From contig NZ_FOAZ01000020.1 of assembly GCF_900109465.1 (NCBI RefSeq), positions 145,210 to 209,209 on the forward strand: a DNA stretch of 64,000 bases, given 5' to 3'. The notes beneath the pieces were generated by a model, which was not told the DNA's origin, made no database searches, and saw nothing but the letters and a program-made list of their open reading frames with translations. Source of the stretch: Streptacidiphilus jiangxiensis (GTDB lineage: Bacteria > Actinomycetota > Actinomycetes > Streptomycetales > Streptomycetaceae). Each line of letters begins with the position of its first letter. Position 1 is the stretch's first letter. The translations under genes and the position numbers were made by a program. Shown here piece by piece: positions 44,569 to 52,822 of this stretch.

Positions 44569-45953
44569 GGGGCAGCGTCGTTCAGTCGGTCTGCCGACTT
44601 GATGACAGCTCATGTGCCCGAGCCGGCTGCGCTGTCCCAGGATCGGAGGCAAGCACGGTCTCCGGGTGATCATGAGGTGTCGAGTCCCTGATCACCGCAA
44701 CGGAAGACCGTGCCTGGCCGCTCATCATCGCCCATCCCCGCCGGTCTGGGCCAGCTCGCTGTTGCCCGGCTTTCCGCCGCCGAAGAACACTCCAGCCTGC
44801 TGGACTGTCTTGCCACGGTGCCTGATCCGCGCCGGGCCAAGGGCCGTCGCCATCCCCTCACCTTTGTCCTCGCCCTGGCCGCCTGCGCGGTCCTGGCCGG
44901 CGCGAGATCTCTGACCGCGATCGCAGAGTGGGCCGCGGACGCGCCGGCCACCGTGCTCACCGCCCTCGGCGGACCGAACCGTGAACCAAGCGGCCCGACC
45001 GCCCCCGCCGAGGCCACCGTACGTCGCGTCCTGCAATGCATCGACGGCGACGCGCTCGACACAGCGATCAGCTCCTGGCTCGCCGCCCGCGACCCCGACC
45101 GCCCGCCATCCGGTCAGGACCCGCTCGAGCAGCCCCGACGTTCCCTGGCCGTGGACGGCAAGACCATCCGTGGTGCCCGCCGCACCGACGGAACCCAGGT
45201 CCACCTGCTGGCCGCGATGACCGGAACCGGCCTGGTCACCGCCCAGCGCGAGGTTGACTCCAAGACGAACGAAATCACCGTCTTCCGGCCGATGCTCGCC
45301 GAGCTCGACCTGGCCGACACCGTGGTCACCTTCGACGCGCTGCACTCGCAGACCGCCCACGCCCGCTTTCTGGTGGAGGAGAAGAAAGCCCACTACATCG
45401 CCGTGATCAAGAGAAACCAACCGCTGCTGCACCGGCACTTGAAGCAGCTGCCCTGGCGGGACGTTCCGCTGCTGGACAGGACCCGTGCCACAGAGCACGG
45501 CCGTGACGAGATCCGCCGCGTCAAGACCGCCACTGTCACCCGTGGCCTCGACTTCCCCCACGCCGCCCAGGCCGTGCAGATCGTGCGCCGTCGCCGGATC
45601 GTCGCCGCCGGCAAGGTCACCCTGGAACGTGTCTACGCAGTTACCGACCTGACAGCGGAGCAGGCCGATGCTCCCGAGATCGCGCACCGTGTACGCGAAC
45701 ACTGGGGCATCGAGAACAAGATCCACCACGTGCGCGACACCACCTTCGCCGAGGACGCCTCGCGCGTGCGGACCGGGACCTCGCCCCGGGCCATGGCGGC
45801 ACTACGCAACCTGGCCATCGGCGCCCTACGTCTCACCGGCTGCGACAACATCGCCGCTGGCCTGCGCAAGCACGGCCGAGACGCCACCCGACCGCTGGCC
45901 ACCCTCGGCATCACGTGATCAAACCGGACAGATCCCCTGAACAACACCGCCCT
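44569..45953 (+). mobile_element. ISAs1-family insertion sequence
   Basis: The left end GGGGCAGCGTCGTTCAGTC matches the right end read on the other strand (AGGGCGGTGTTGTTCAGGG) with a following TCTG.CCG.(T)TTGAT. One intact transposase lies inside. The right end abuts a decayed membrane-protein gene. Confidence 0.8.
44710..45918 (+). CDS. ISAs1-family transposase (H-repeat-like)
   Basis: 402 residues. The N-terminal DUF4372-like region (LLDCLATVPDPRRAKGRRHPLTFVLALAACAVLAGARS) and the DDE blocks SLAVDGKTIRGARR, VVTFDALHSQTAHA and REHWGIENKIHHVRDTTFAEDASRVR are diagnostic of the ISAs1/H-repeat family. It is intact. Its start codon follows a hairpin formed by AGCACGGTCT and its complement, which could limit expression. 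Confidence 0.95.
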   Translation: MPGRSSSPIPAGLGQLAVARLSAAEEHSSLLDCLATVPDPRRAKGRRHPLTFVLALAACAVLAGARSLTAIAEWAADAPATVLTALGGPNREPSGPTAPAEATVRRVLQCIDGDALDTAISSWLAARDPDRPPSGQDPLEQPRRSLAVDGKTIRGARRTDGTQVHLLAAMTGTGLVTAQREVDSKTNEITVFRPMLAELDLADTVVTFDALHSQTAHARFLVEEKKAHYIAVIKRNQPLLHRHLKQLPWRDVPLLDRTRATEHGRDEIRRVKTATVTRGLDFPHAAQAVQIVRRRRIVAAGKVTLERVYAVTDLTAEQADAPEIAHRVREHWGIENKIHHVRDTTFAEDASRVRTGTSPRAMAALRNLAIGALRLTGCDNIAAGLRKHGRDATRPLATLGIT

Positions 45954-46220
45954 GGGTGTGCCGCTCGTACACCTCGAGCATCCCCATCACTGTGCTGACC
46001 GCAATGGCCACGGTCCCCAGGATGGTGGCCACCTATCCGAGGATCACGAGCTCTGTCGGCATCTGGCTGCCCAGCAGCTGGAGGAGCCCGAAGCCGGCCA
46101 CGATCATGCCGAGCTCGGCGGGGTGCTCCCGCAGGACTGCCCAGTAGTGCCGCTAGTCAGGGCGGTGGTAGTCGACCAGCGCCTGCCATTCCTGCTGACT
46201 CAGTAGCTCTGGCAGCCCGT
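45954..46220 (-). pseudogene. Decayed membrane-protein gene
   Basis: The minus strand reads LLSQQEWQALVDYHRPD, stop, RHYWAVLREHPAELGMIVAG, then LLQLLGSQMPTELVILG, stop, VATILGTVAIAVSTVMGMLE. The two in-frame stops (46153-46155 and 46033-46035) fall in otherwise coherent sequence with two hydrophobic segments. The 3' end is cut by the ISAs1-type element. The family is not recognised. Confidence 0.6.
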
Positions 46221-46297
46221 CCGGGCCCGTGGAGGGCTATCTCGCCTCTCGCTCTCCGTCGCTGTCCGTGGCCTCGCCTCAGTCACACCCTCCGCGC

Positions 46298-46618
46298 TCA
46301 GTTGAGCGCGGCAATGTCCCAGGCTGCGGAGTGGCCTGTGACGACCTGGTCGATGCGTTCAGCGAGGAGGAAGTCGGCGTCGGTGAGGACGCCACCGGCA
46401 TCGTGGGTGGTGAGGGTGAAGCGGACGCCGTCGAAGCTGAGGTTGATGTCGGCGTGGTGGTGGGTGAGCCGCGATAGGTCGGCGACGTGGACGATGAGGG
46501 CGACGCCTGCGTGGTAGCGGATCGGGGTGACGAGGCGGGTGATCGTGTCGCCGTCTCGGGTCCAGTGGGGGAGGCCGGCGAGGTGCTCGTCGATCTCGCG
46601 TTCCGACATCACGTTCAC
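46298..46618 (-). CDS. Pterin-4a-carbinolamine dehydratase family protein
   Basis: 106 residues. The signature YHAGVALIVHVADLSRLTHHHADINLSFDGV contains the family's HH-x-D catalytic histidines (HHHADI). The family regenerates dihydropterin after aromatic amino-acid hydroxylation, but many actinobacterial members have unknown roles. The GTG at 46618 overlaps the stop of the upstream XRE/TPR gene (GTGA) and follows GGAGGGG, so I prefer it over the ATG at 46609. Translational coupling to a regulator is unusual for this enzyme. Confidence 0.9.
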   Translation of the reverse strand: MNVMSEREIDEHLAGLPHWTRDGDTITRLVTPIRYHAGVALIVHVADLSRLTHHHADINLSFDGVRFTLTTHDAGGVLTDADFLLAERIDQVVTGHSAAWDIAALN

Positions 46619-47874
46619 GGTGTCCCCTCCACGCGGGCCAGCAGCCCGCTCATCTCCTGTCCCACCGGGGCATCGTGCCATGGCCACATCTGCTGGGCCA
46701 GGCCGCGCAGTTCGCGGCGGACGCGCGCGGAGCCGGTCTCCACGGCGATCTGGACGGCTTGCTCGCCGAGGGCCAGGGCTTGGTCGGGATCCTGGCCGGT
46801 GGCGCAGGCGGTGGCGTGGCGGGCGAGCCACACACCGGCGTCGCGACGACCGACGACGGCGGCGGGTTCGATGATCTGCTCCCACAGCTGTGCCGCTTCA
46901 CGGACGAGGCCGAGGCGGCCGTAGCAGGTGGCGCGTTGGATCTCCAGGTAGCCGGGGGTCCGGCGGCAGGCGTTGCCCCAGGGGAGGTCATCGTTGACGC
47001 GGCGGACCAGCCGGTCGGCCTGGTCGAGGAGGCGGTCGACTTCTTGGCGGTCTCCGCCGAGGGACGCGCCGTGGGCCTGCTGCTGCAGGGCCATCACGCG
47101 GACCTTCGGGGCCAGGCGTCGTGGGTCGGCCAGGGCGGCCTCGCACAGGTCGACGACGCCGTTGCCGTCGCCCAGGTCGGTGCGCACGCTCGCGTGGTTG
47201 ACCAGGGCGTAGCCGACCAGCTGGGGGTCTCGGGAGCGGGCGGCTATCTCGGCGGTGACACCGCGCCAGAACGCGGCGGCGGCGAGGTCGCCCGCGTCCT
47301 GGTAGAGCCACCCGACCAGGGCGGCGTAGGCGGCACCGACACGCAGCAGACCGTGCCGGGTGTCGCCGGCCGCGTTGCGGGAGAGCTTGTCGATGAGCTC
47401 GAAGCCGGCCGCGACGGTGCCGATCAGGTCAAGGGGTCCCAGCATCATGTCGGCGCGGTAGTGGCCCTCCAGCTGCTGCTCGAAGTAGCCGATCAGGGCC
47501 GGGTCGACATGCCGGGGCGGGACCGGTCCGGCGGTGAGCGCGGCCGCGGTGGCGCTCAGGAAGGCGCGTCGGTTCACGTCGTCCTGGGCCTCGGGCAGTT
47601 GCAGGTGCTCGGGCGGGGTGAAGCCGAGCCGGGTGAGCGGCTGGCCGAACGCGGCCTCAAGGGCGGACTGGTAGTCGGCTCTGGGCCACGGCGGCCGGGG
47701 CGACTCCCAGCTGCGGTAGGTCCGCACCGCCACGGTGAAGTGAGGGTCGTCCAGCACCCTGCGGCCCGCACGGCTGACCTGGTCCGCAGCGGCCTCCTGG
47801 GTCCGCCAGCCCTGCTTGAGACGGGCGGCCCGGAGCGCGTCGTTTCCTGCATGCCGCTCAGTGTCGTGGGCCAT
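46615..47874 (-). CDS. XRE-type regulator with TPR-like C-terminus
   Basis: 419 residues starting MAHDTERHAG. The N-terminal ~80 residues resemble a helix-turn-helix (LRAARLKQGWRTQEAAADQV, YRSWESPRPPWPRADYQSALEAAFGQPL). A hinge with NRRAFLSATAAALTAGPV is followed by a long helical region with TPR features (LVGYALVNHASVRTDLGDG, RATCYGRLGLVREAAQLWEQI). This architecture is one of the commonest multi-copy regulator families of Streptomyces, often paired with DUF397-type or small proteins. It is divergent from the small Cys-rich genes. Confidence 0.87.
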   Translation of the reverse strand: MAHDTERHAGNDALRAARLKQGWRTQEAAADQVSRAGRRVLDDPHFTVAVRTYRSWESPRPPWPRADYQSALEAAFGQPLTRLGFTPPEHLQLPEAQDDVNRRAFLSATAAALTAGPVPPRHVDPALIGYFEQQLEGHYRADMMLGPLDLIGTVAAGFELIDKLSRNAAGDTRHGLLRVGAAYAALVGWLYQDAGDLAAAAFWRGVTAEIAARSRDPQLVGYALVNHASVRTDLGDGNGVVDLCEAALADPRRLAPKVRVMALQQQAHGASLGGDRQEVDRLLDQADRLVRRVNDDLPWGNACRRTPGYLEIQRATCYGRLGLVREAAQLWEQIIEPAAVVGRRDAGVWLARHATACATGQDPDQALALGEQAVQIAVETGSARVRRELRGLAQQMWPWHDAPVGQEMSGLLARVEGTP

Positions 47875-47966
47875 GGCGCGCCTCCGCACGGTTCGCCGAT
47901 CTGATGCCGCGGAGATGACGGTGAGCTGCCGCTCGCGTACCTCGTGGCCGGAACGCTCTGCTGGCC

Positions 47967-48227
47967 ATGATGCCGTGTATGGATACGCGCCGTGACCGCA
48001 TCGCCACAGAACCGGCTGCTCAAGGCAGGATCGCCGTCGGGGCCGGGCCGCTGCGGCGTGGCTACGCGACGCCGGAGTGCCGCACTGGAGCGGACCGCTG
48101 GCCGGACTTGCACGCGATGTGCCACGCGCCTGGCTACCGGGACCGGGTCCTCGGCTGGGTCGCGGTCCCCTGCGCCTGCGCCTGCCATCAGCAGACCGGG
48201 GGCCCAGAGCGGGCGGCGGGGCTGTGA
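47967..48227 (+). CDS. Small Cys-rich hypothetical protein 1
   Basis: 86 residues. The C-terminal WVAVPCACACHQQTGG has four metal-ligand candidates, and ECRTG, LHAMCHAPGYRD lie further up. The pattern suggests a small zinc-binding protein. The N-terminal start is uncertain among three ATGs (47967, 47970, 47979). The stop overlaps the next gene's start by 4 nt (GTGA). Divergent from the XRE regulator. Confidence 0.6.
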   Translation: MMPCMDTRRDRIATEPAAQGRIAVGAGPLRRGYATPECRTGADRWPDLHAMCHAPGYRDRVLGWVAVPCACACHQQTGGPERAAGL

Positions 48228-48418
48228 CCGGGCCGAGGGCCGGGCGGTCCGGGGCTTGTCGGGACGACACCCACCCTCGCCTGCACGCCGTGTGCCCCGG
48301 CTCGTTCATCGCCCACGCCGGCGACGTCGAGCACAGCGGCCTGCGCCCCTGCGGATGTCCCTGCCACCGGCCCGGCACCGCTCTGCATCAGCAGGCTCAG
48401 CGCAACCCGTCGGCATGA
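48224..48418 (+). CDS. Small Cys-rich hypothetical protein 2
   Basis: 64 residues from a GTG that overlaps the preceding stop. It shares the C-terminal PCxCxCH motif (LRPCGCPCHRPG) with protein 1 and also an upstream Cys/His pair (LHAVCPGSF), so the two look like tandem paralogues that bind a metal. No known family recognised. Confidence 0.58.
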   Translation: MTGPRAGRSGACRDDTHPRLHAVCPGSFIAHAGDVEHSGLRPCGCPCHRPGTALHQQAQRNPSA

Positions 48419-48554
48419 CGGCCACCTCTTCGGCGGTGCTCCCGCGCCTGAGACCGGCGGAAGGCGGCGCGCCCCGAGAGCGCCCGTCGGCCCGCAGGGG
48501 GCGCTCGTCCCGCGCAACGTGTCCGGGCACAGGAGAGTGGGCAGGCTGCGCCGC

Positions 48555-49046
48555 ATGACGATCGAAGAGGAACGGCGAGCGGCCCGGGCCCTCGTCTCCC
48601 AGGCGGACAGTGTCGGCCGGGACTCCGGGCGCGAGCCGTTACGAGCCGTCCTGCAGTGGCTGACTCGAGGGCGTCTGGGGCGCCGACAGGGCCCATACAT
48701 CTCGCCCGACCTCGGAACCCCGTGGCAGGACACGCCCTCTCACCGCCGGGGTTGGCGCTGGCGTGCCGTATACCTGGAAGGCGAGCCGGTCTTCGAGGTC
48801 GATTACGTGGTCTGCTCCCGCTGCTGCCTCGGGTGGGTCGAGCAGCCAGCCACTCACGAACCCTTCCAGCGGTTGGGCTTGGCAGCCGCGGGCCTGACCC
48901 GGCTCCGGGTTGAGAATCCCGGGCTGTCCTGGCACACCCTGGGCGGGCACCTGGTCTACGCCGTGCCTTTCTGGAATGCCATCGGGACGGGAGTCCCGGG
49001 CTCCTACCAGCAGCGGGAGCTGTGCCCGCATGTCGTGAGGGAGTAA
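48555..49046 (+). CDS. Hypothetical protein, GNAT-like C-terminus with Cys pair
   Basis: 163 residues starting MTIEEERRAA. VDYVVCSRCCLGWVEQPATHE gives a CxxC near residue 92. The following block QRLGLAAAGLTRLRVENPGLSWHTLGGH has the look of the acetyl-CoA-binding loop and helix of a GNAT fold. The tail GVPGSYQQRELCPH resembles the end of such domains. Acetyltransferase activity is inference; the N-terminal third has no assignment. Confidence 0.62.
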   Translation: MTIEEERRAARALVSQADSVGRDSGREPLRAVLQWLTRGRLGRRQGPYISPDLGTPWQDTPSHRRGWRWRAVYLEGEPVFEVDYVVCSRCCLGWVEQPATHEPFQRLGLAAAGLTRLRVENPGLSWHTLGGHLVYAVPFWNAIGTGVPGSYQQRELCPHVVRE

Positions 49047-49178
49047 ACGTTGTCGCTACTTCCCAGGGTGTCAGAGGCCTCTCCTACCATTACGTAATGG
49101 ACAAGCTGACGGCTTGTAAGGCCTCAGGCCCGGGCGGCGACCCACCGACCGGAATTCCGGAGCGGCGGGTCGGTGTCG

Positions 49179-49610
49179 TCAGCGGAAGAGCGCAATCTGC
49201 ACCTGGACCAGGTGCTGCAGCTCGGTCCAGAGGGTGTCGCCAGTGACGACGGGCAGGCCGAGGCGCTCGGCCAGGGCAAGGGCCTGGCCGTCGCCGCGGG
49301 CGAGGGTACGCCCGTTGTGCTTGTCCTTCTCCAGCTTGGAGAGGTGGACGAGCTCAGCGGCGCGGGCCGCCTGGTCGGCGGTGGTGCCGTTCACGACCTG
49401 GAGGCCGAGGGCCTGCAGGTCGGCGGCCAGCTCCTGACCGGTGCGCTGGTACCCGCGGGCGTGGCAGCGGACGAGCACCTCGGTGAGGTTGTCCGTGCCG
49501 ATCGCGGAGACGGGCAGCAACTGCTCCACGGCGTGCGCGCCCTGCTCGTCGAAGACGAAGGCGAGGACGGCCGAGGCGTCCGGGACGGCACGCAGGGAGG
49601 ACGAGGTCAA
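49179..49610 (-). CDS. PIN-domain toxin (VapC-like), cassette 1
   Basis: 143 residues. PIN acidic residues: VPDASAVLAF near the N-terminus, NLTEVL in the middle, and DGQALALAERLGLPVVTGD near the C-terminus. PIN toxins are Mg2+-dependent ribonucleases, often targeting tRNA. It is preceded by the AbrB-like gene in the same direction (10 nt gap). It is a close paralogue of the PIN protein at 55904. Confidence 0.9.
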   Translation of the reverse strand: MTSSSLRAVPDASAVLAFVFDEQGAHAVEQLLPVSAIGTDNLTEVLVRCHARGYQRTGQELAADLQALGLQVVNGTTADQAARAAELVHLSKLEKDKHNGRTLARGDGQALALAERLGLPVVTGDTLWTELQHLVQVQIALFR

Positions 49611-49620
49611 AGCAGTCTCC

Positions 49621-50007
49621 TCAACAGGTCAGGACCGGGATCGGGTGGTCCCTCGCCGGTCCGGCTTGCTCCCGATCCGTATGAAGCCGCGCGGCTTCGT
49701 ACACAGCGCCGGCTTTCCGCTCGGCTCCGGTCCCGTCCTCGTTGTCCCGGTCGGCTCGGATCTCCGCCACGGCGTCGTAGGGGGCTCCGGCCGGCGCCTT
49801 GGGCGCGGCGGCGCGGATGCGGTCCTTGACGGCCTGGACGAACTCGATCGTGAACCCTCCCGGGCCGACGACGCGGATGCCGACCTCGGCACCTTCGGTC
49901 CGCCCGGCCGCGCGCTGCAGGGCGACCGGGATGGTCACCCGACCGCGCGGGCCGATCTTCGGCGGTGTGCCCTCCGGCCGCACGACCCTATTCCAGCTAT
50001 CCGGCAT
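49621..50007 (-). CDS. AbrB-type antitoxin, cassette 1
   Basis: 128 residues starting MPDSWNRVV. The swapped-hairpin AbrB domain is KIGPRGRVTIPVALQRAAG followed by GIRVVGPGGFTIEFVQAVKDRI. The C-terminal tail is acidic and then Arg-rich (RADRDNEDGTGAERKAG) and probably wraps the PIN toxin. Such antitoxins bind their own promoter. The start overlaps the end of the zinc-finger-like gene upstream by 11 nt. Confidence 0.87.
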   Translation of the reverse strand: MPDSWNRVVRPEGTPPKIGPRGRVTIPVALQRAAGRTEGAEVGIRVVGPGGFTIEFVQAVKDRIRAAAPKAPAGAPYDAVAEIRADRDNEDGTGAERKAGAVYEAARLHTDREQAGPARDHPIPVLTC

Positions 50008-50311
50008 GGTCGAGGTGATATTTGCGGGTGTGGTTGGCGACGCTCGCCGGCGCGCCGGTGTAGTCGCAGTGGGTGCACGTCGTCCAGTCGGTCTTCTCGA
50101 CGGCGTCGTGGGTGACCGAGTGCTGGGGGCCGTAGCCGTGGGCATGCAGGAACTGGGGCACGGAGCCGCCGTACTGCACGGCGATCAGCGCCGCCTCGGC
50201 GACCTTGTCGTGGCCGCGGGCGAAGAAGGAGCCGATGCCGGTCTGAGTGCCGCAGCCGCACCAGCAGTGTCCGGTCGGGATGAGGCGGGGGAGTTTCTCG
50301 CTGGGAGTCAT
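49997..50311 (-). CDS. Small zinc-finger-like hypothetical protein
   Basis: 104 residues if started at MTPSEKLPRL (ATG 50311); an ATG at 50341 is an alternative. The N-terminal half has CWCGCGTQTGIGSFFARGHD, a block typical of small actinobacterial proteins. The C-terminal half has a C2H2-like finger CTHCDYTGAP...NHTRKYH. It lies just upstream of the AbrB/PIN pair and overlaps it, so it may belong to that operon. Confidence 0.65.
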   Translation of the reverse strand: MTPSEKLPRLIPTGHCWCGCGTQTGIGSFFARGHDKVAEAALIAVQYGGSVPQFLHAHGYGPQHSVTHDAVEKTDWTTCTHCDYTGAPASVANHTRKYHLDHAG

Positions 50312-50504
50312 GTAATCAAGATACAGCTTCTTGATTGGCATTCAAGGTTGCCAACCAAGAAGCTGCGTCAAGGGAGCTGTCGGCCGCTCCCCGAGCGCTC
50401 GCATGCCACACTGCCAGCGCGCTGACGACGAGTGCGACCGAGCCGATGTACAACGTGCTGGCGACGGGTGCCTGGGCCTGCCGCGCCCACGAGTGCTGTG
50501 GCCG

Positions 50505-52436
50505 TCAGCGTTTGACGCGGCCGCGGATTGCGAGTGCGGCCAGGGTGAGCAGCGCCGGTTCGCTGATGCGGGAGAGCATCTCGACGACGGTGCCCCAGGT
50601 GGTGAGGTTCTGTCCGCTGGAGCGGAAGACCACGGAGTTGACCACGACCAGGGCGGCCTTCTGCAGGCGTCCCTGGGTGATTCGCTGTCCCAGCGGGAGG
50701 GTGAGGGCGGGGTCGGAGATGCTGCTGACCACGCTGACAGTGCCGGCCCGGTCGCTGCCGGAGATGACCGGCTGCGGGTCCGCGTTCGGCAGTCCGACCA
50801 GCATCAGCACCAGCGCGGTCGTGGCCATCGCGGTGCCCAGCCAGGCAAGCGCGCGAGACGCCCGCAGCCCGTACCCGGACAGCAGCCAGTACAGCCACAG
50901 CAGCCACCGCTCCGCCCGCGGACGGAGCGGGTCGACCCGGCGCATCTCCATCTCGCCGTAGTAGAAGTCCGCGGCATCCGGCTCGTTGCCCCCATCCTCG
51001 AACGCCTTCCGCAGTTGCTGGTACAGCCCTGCCAGGTCGTCCGCTCCCGGCGTCGCCGCCTCGTCCGGGTGCTGCGGGCCCTGGGTCCAGCCCGCCCCCA
51101 GCGCGCCGGCGCTGAGCGCGCGGTAGTGCTGCTCCTCGGCCAGCGTCCTCCGGGGCGACCAGCGCAGTGCGACCGGGCCGCGCCGTCGCCAGCCGGTCGG
51201 GACACCCTGGAATGTGCAGCCGAATCCGATCCTGATCTGGTCCAGGTGAAACGCCCGCGCAAACCGGCAGTCGGTCAAGTTGATATCCGTGAGGACCAGG
51301 TGGGCGGCGTCGACCCCTTCAAGGCTGGCCAGCCGTACGCCAGGGCTGTGTCCTTGGTCGACCAGAGGGCTCTCGTCGAGCGGACGATGTTCTGGCGACG
51401 GGAAAGCAGTCGGCCAGGCCTGCAGAGCTGTGGGACCGGCGAGGACCGCCCGGTCCAACGACACGGCCGCGAACCGGAGCCGCAGCGAGGCCGTGCCTGA
51501 GAAGAGGACACCGTCGAAGTGGATCTGCGGCGCCGCCGCCTCCACCACGACCTGGGGACCGCCGAATCGGGCTCCGTCGAAGTCAAGGGCGGTGAGCCCG
51601 AGCATGGGCCCGAGTCGTTGAAGGTGTGTGAAGGTGGCCGAACGGAAGTTGGCGCCGCTGGTGAAGGTGGCCGCCCCGAAGTCGGCGTCTTGGCTGAAGG
51701 TGGCCGCCCCGAAGTCGGCACCGTCGCTGAAGGTGGCCGCCCCGAAGCCGGCACCGTCGCTGAAGGTGGCCGCCCCGAAGTCGGCGTATCTGAAGGTGGC
51801 AAAGCCGAAGACGGCGCCGCTGGTGAAGGTCGCCGCCCCGAAGTCGGCGTATCTGAAGGTGGCAAAGCCGAAGTTGGCGTTGTCGGTGATGGTGGCCGAG
51901 CGGAAGTCGGCTCTGCCGGTGAAGGTGGCAAAGCCGAAGTTGGCGTTGTCGGTGAAGGTGGCCGAGCGGAAGTCGGCTGTGCCCGTGAAGGTGGCCGTGT
52001 GGAAGTCGGCTCTGTCGGCGAAGGTGGCCGAGCCGAAGAAGGCGTCACCGCCGAAGGTGGCCGAGCCGAAGAAGGCGTCACCGCCGAAGGTGGCCGAGCC
52101 GAAGAAGGCATTGGCGCTGAAGGTGGCCCAGCCGAAGTCGACTTTGCCGAGGACGGGCTTGTTGGTGGCGGGGTCAGTCAGAGCGGTGAGGAGTTGGGTG
52201 AGCAGTTGTTCGTCCAGGGTCGTGCCGCTGAGGTCGATGTCGGCGCCCGGGCCGAGAGCGGCAAGGTAGGCGTTCTGGTCGGCCGGGAGGAGGTGGGGGA
52301 GGCAGCGGGTGTGCCCGGGGACGGCGATGCCCCTGCAGCCCACTGGGTCGCTCGGGTTCGCCCCGTCCCCGCAGTGAGCCCAGGGAGGCGCGCTCACGGC
52401 AGCCGACGGGGTTGTGGGTGCGGGCGGGTTTGTCAT
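50505..52436 (-). CDS. Pentapeptide-like repeat membrane protein
   Basis: 643 residues. Residues about 95-290 are made of 15 or more units of the form ATFxxxAxFxx (for example ADFGAATFSDG), a beta-helix-type repeat like pentapeptide proteins, but with 10-11-residue units. A second, less regular pentapeptide-like stretch (LDFDGARFGGPQ, HLVLTDINLTDCRFARAF) follows. The C-terminal ~170 residues contain two or three membrane segments (ALAWLGTAMATTALVLMLVGL; ISEPALLTLAALAI) and resemble an ion-channel or membrane effector domain. The N-terminus has a Cys pair (HCGDGANPSDPVGCRG). Pentapeptide-plus-membrane proteins are suspected defence effectors, but that is inference. Confidence 0.83.
   Translation of the reverse strand: MTNPPAPTTPSAAVSAPPWAHCGDGANPSDPVGCRGIAVPGHTRCLPHLLPADQNAYLAALGPGADIDLSGTTLDEQLLTQLLTALTDPATNKPVLGKVDFGWATFSANAFFGSATFGGDAFFGSATFGGDAFFGSATFADRADFHTATFTGTADFRSATFTDNANFGFATFTGRADFRSATITDNANFGFATFRYADFGAATFTSGAVFGFATFRYADFGAATFSDGAGFGAATFSDGADFGAATFSQDADFGAATFTSGANFRSATFTHLQRLGPMLGLTALDFDGARFGGPQVVVEAAAPQIHFDGVLFSGTASLRLRFAAVSLDRAVLAGPTALQAWPTAFPSPEHRPLDESPLVDQGHSPGVRLASLEGVDAAHLVLTDINLTDCRFARAFHLDQIRIGFGCTFQGVPTGWRRRGPVALRWSPRRTLAEEQHYRALSAGALGAGWTQGPQHPDEAATPGADDLAGLYQQLRKAFEDGGNEPDAADFYYGEMEMRRVDPLRPRAERWLLWLYWLLSGYGLRASRALAWLGTAMATTALVLMLVGLPNADPQPVISGSDRAGTVSVVSSISDPALTLPLGQRITQGRLQKAALVVVNSVVFRSSGQNLTTWGTVVEMLSRISEPALLTLAALAIRGRVKR
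51625..52130 (-). repeat. Tandem coding repeats of about 33 bp
   Basis: DNA basis of the beta-helix in the protein at 50505. Units of 30-33 bp recur with near-identical cores (GAAGGTGGCCGAGCCGAAG on the plus strand), including identical adjacent copies near 52020-52100. Such identity suggests recent slippage or gene-conversion expansion. Confidence 0.8.
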
Positions 52437-52822
52437 ACCGGTGTTCTACTACGACGGCCGTGACCCGCCGCATGCCTCCCTACCTGGTTGTGACCGGTCG
52501 ACGGCGGGACTGCGACGGCCGCAGCCGCGCGGCTGGGCGCTGGGCAAGGTCCGCCGTCCGCCACGGGACGTGACGGCCCCTCAGTGCTCGAGCCGGACCA
52601 AGGCTGGACCGGCTCCCCGCAGGCGGCCACCGGGCCCGTGCACCCGGACTGGCAGCTGACGCTGACCGGACGTCGGCTCACCGCCACCGGCCCGGGCTCA
52701 CGGCCGTGGTACGACGGATCCCACTGCTGACCCGCCCCCTCTGCGCCGCCCGCGCCCAGCTACCGTCCTCAAGCACGGCAGGTCGTTGGGCAGGTCGAGG
52801 TTGCTCTTGCCCGTCTCGTCGA
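52437..52822. other. Gene-poor stretch with possible debris
   Basis: No convincing gene. On the minus strand around 52780-52870 a fragment reads [19 protein letters not shown], which looks like part of a larger, broken protein. The remainder is GC-rich with no ribosome site for any frame. Confidence 0.4.

Noticed and set aside
49629..49892. Ser/Arg-rich frame inside the AbrB antitoxin
   Set aside because: Shadow frame of a real gene with clear AbrB motifs.
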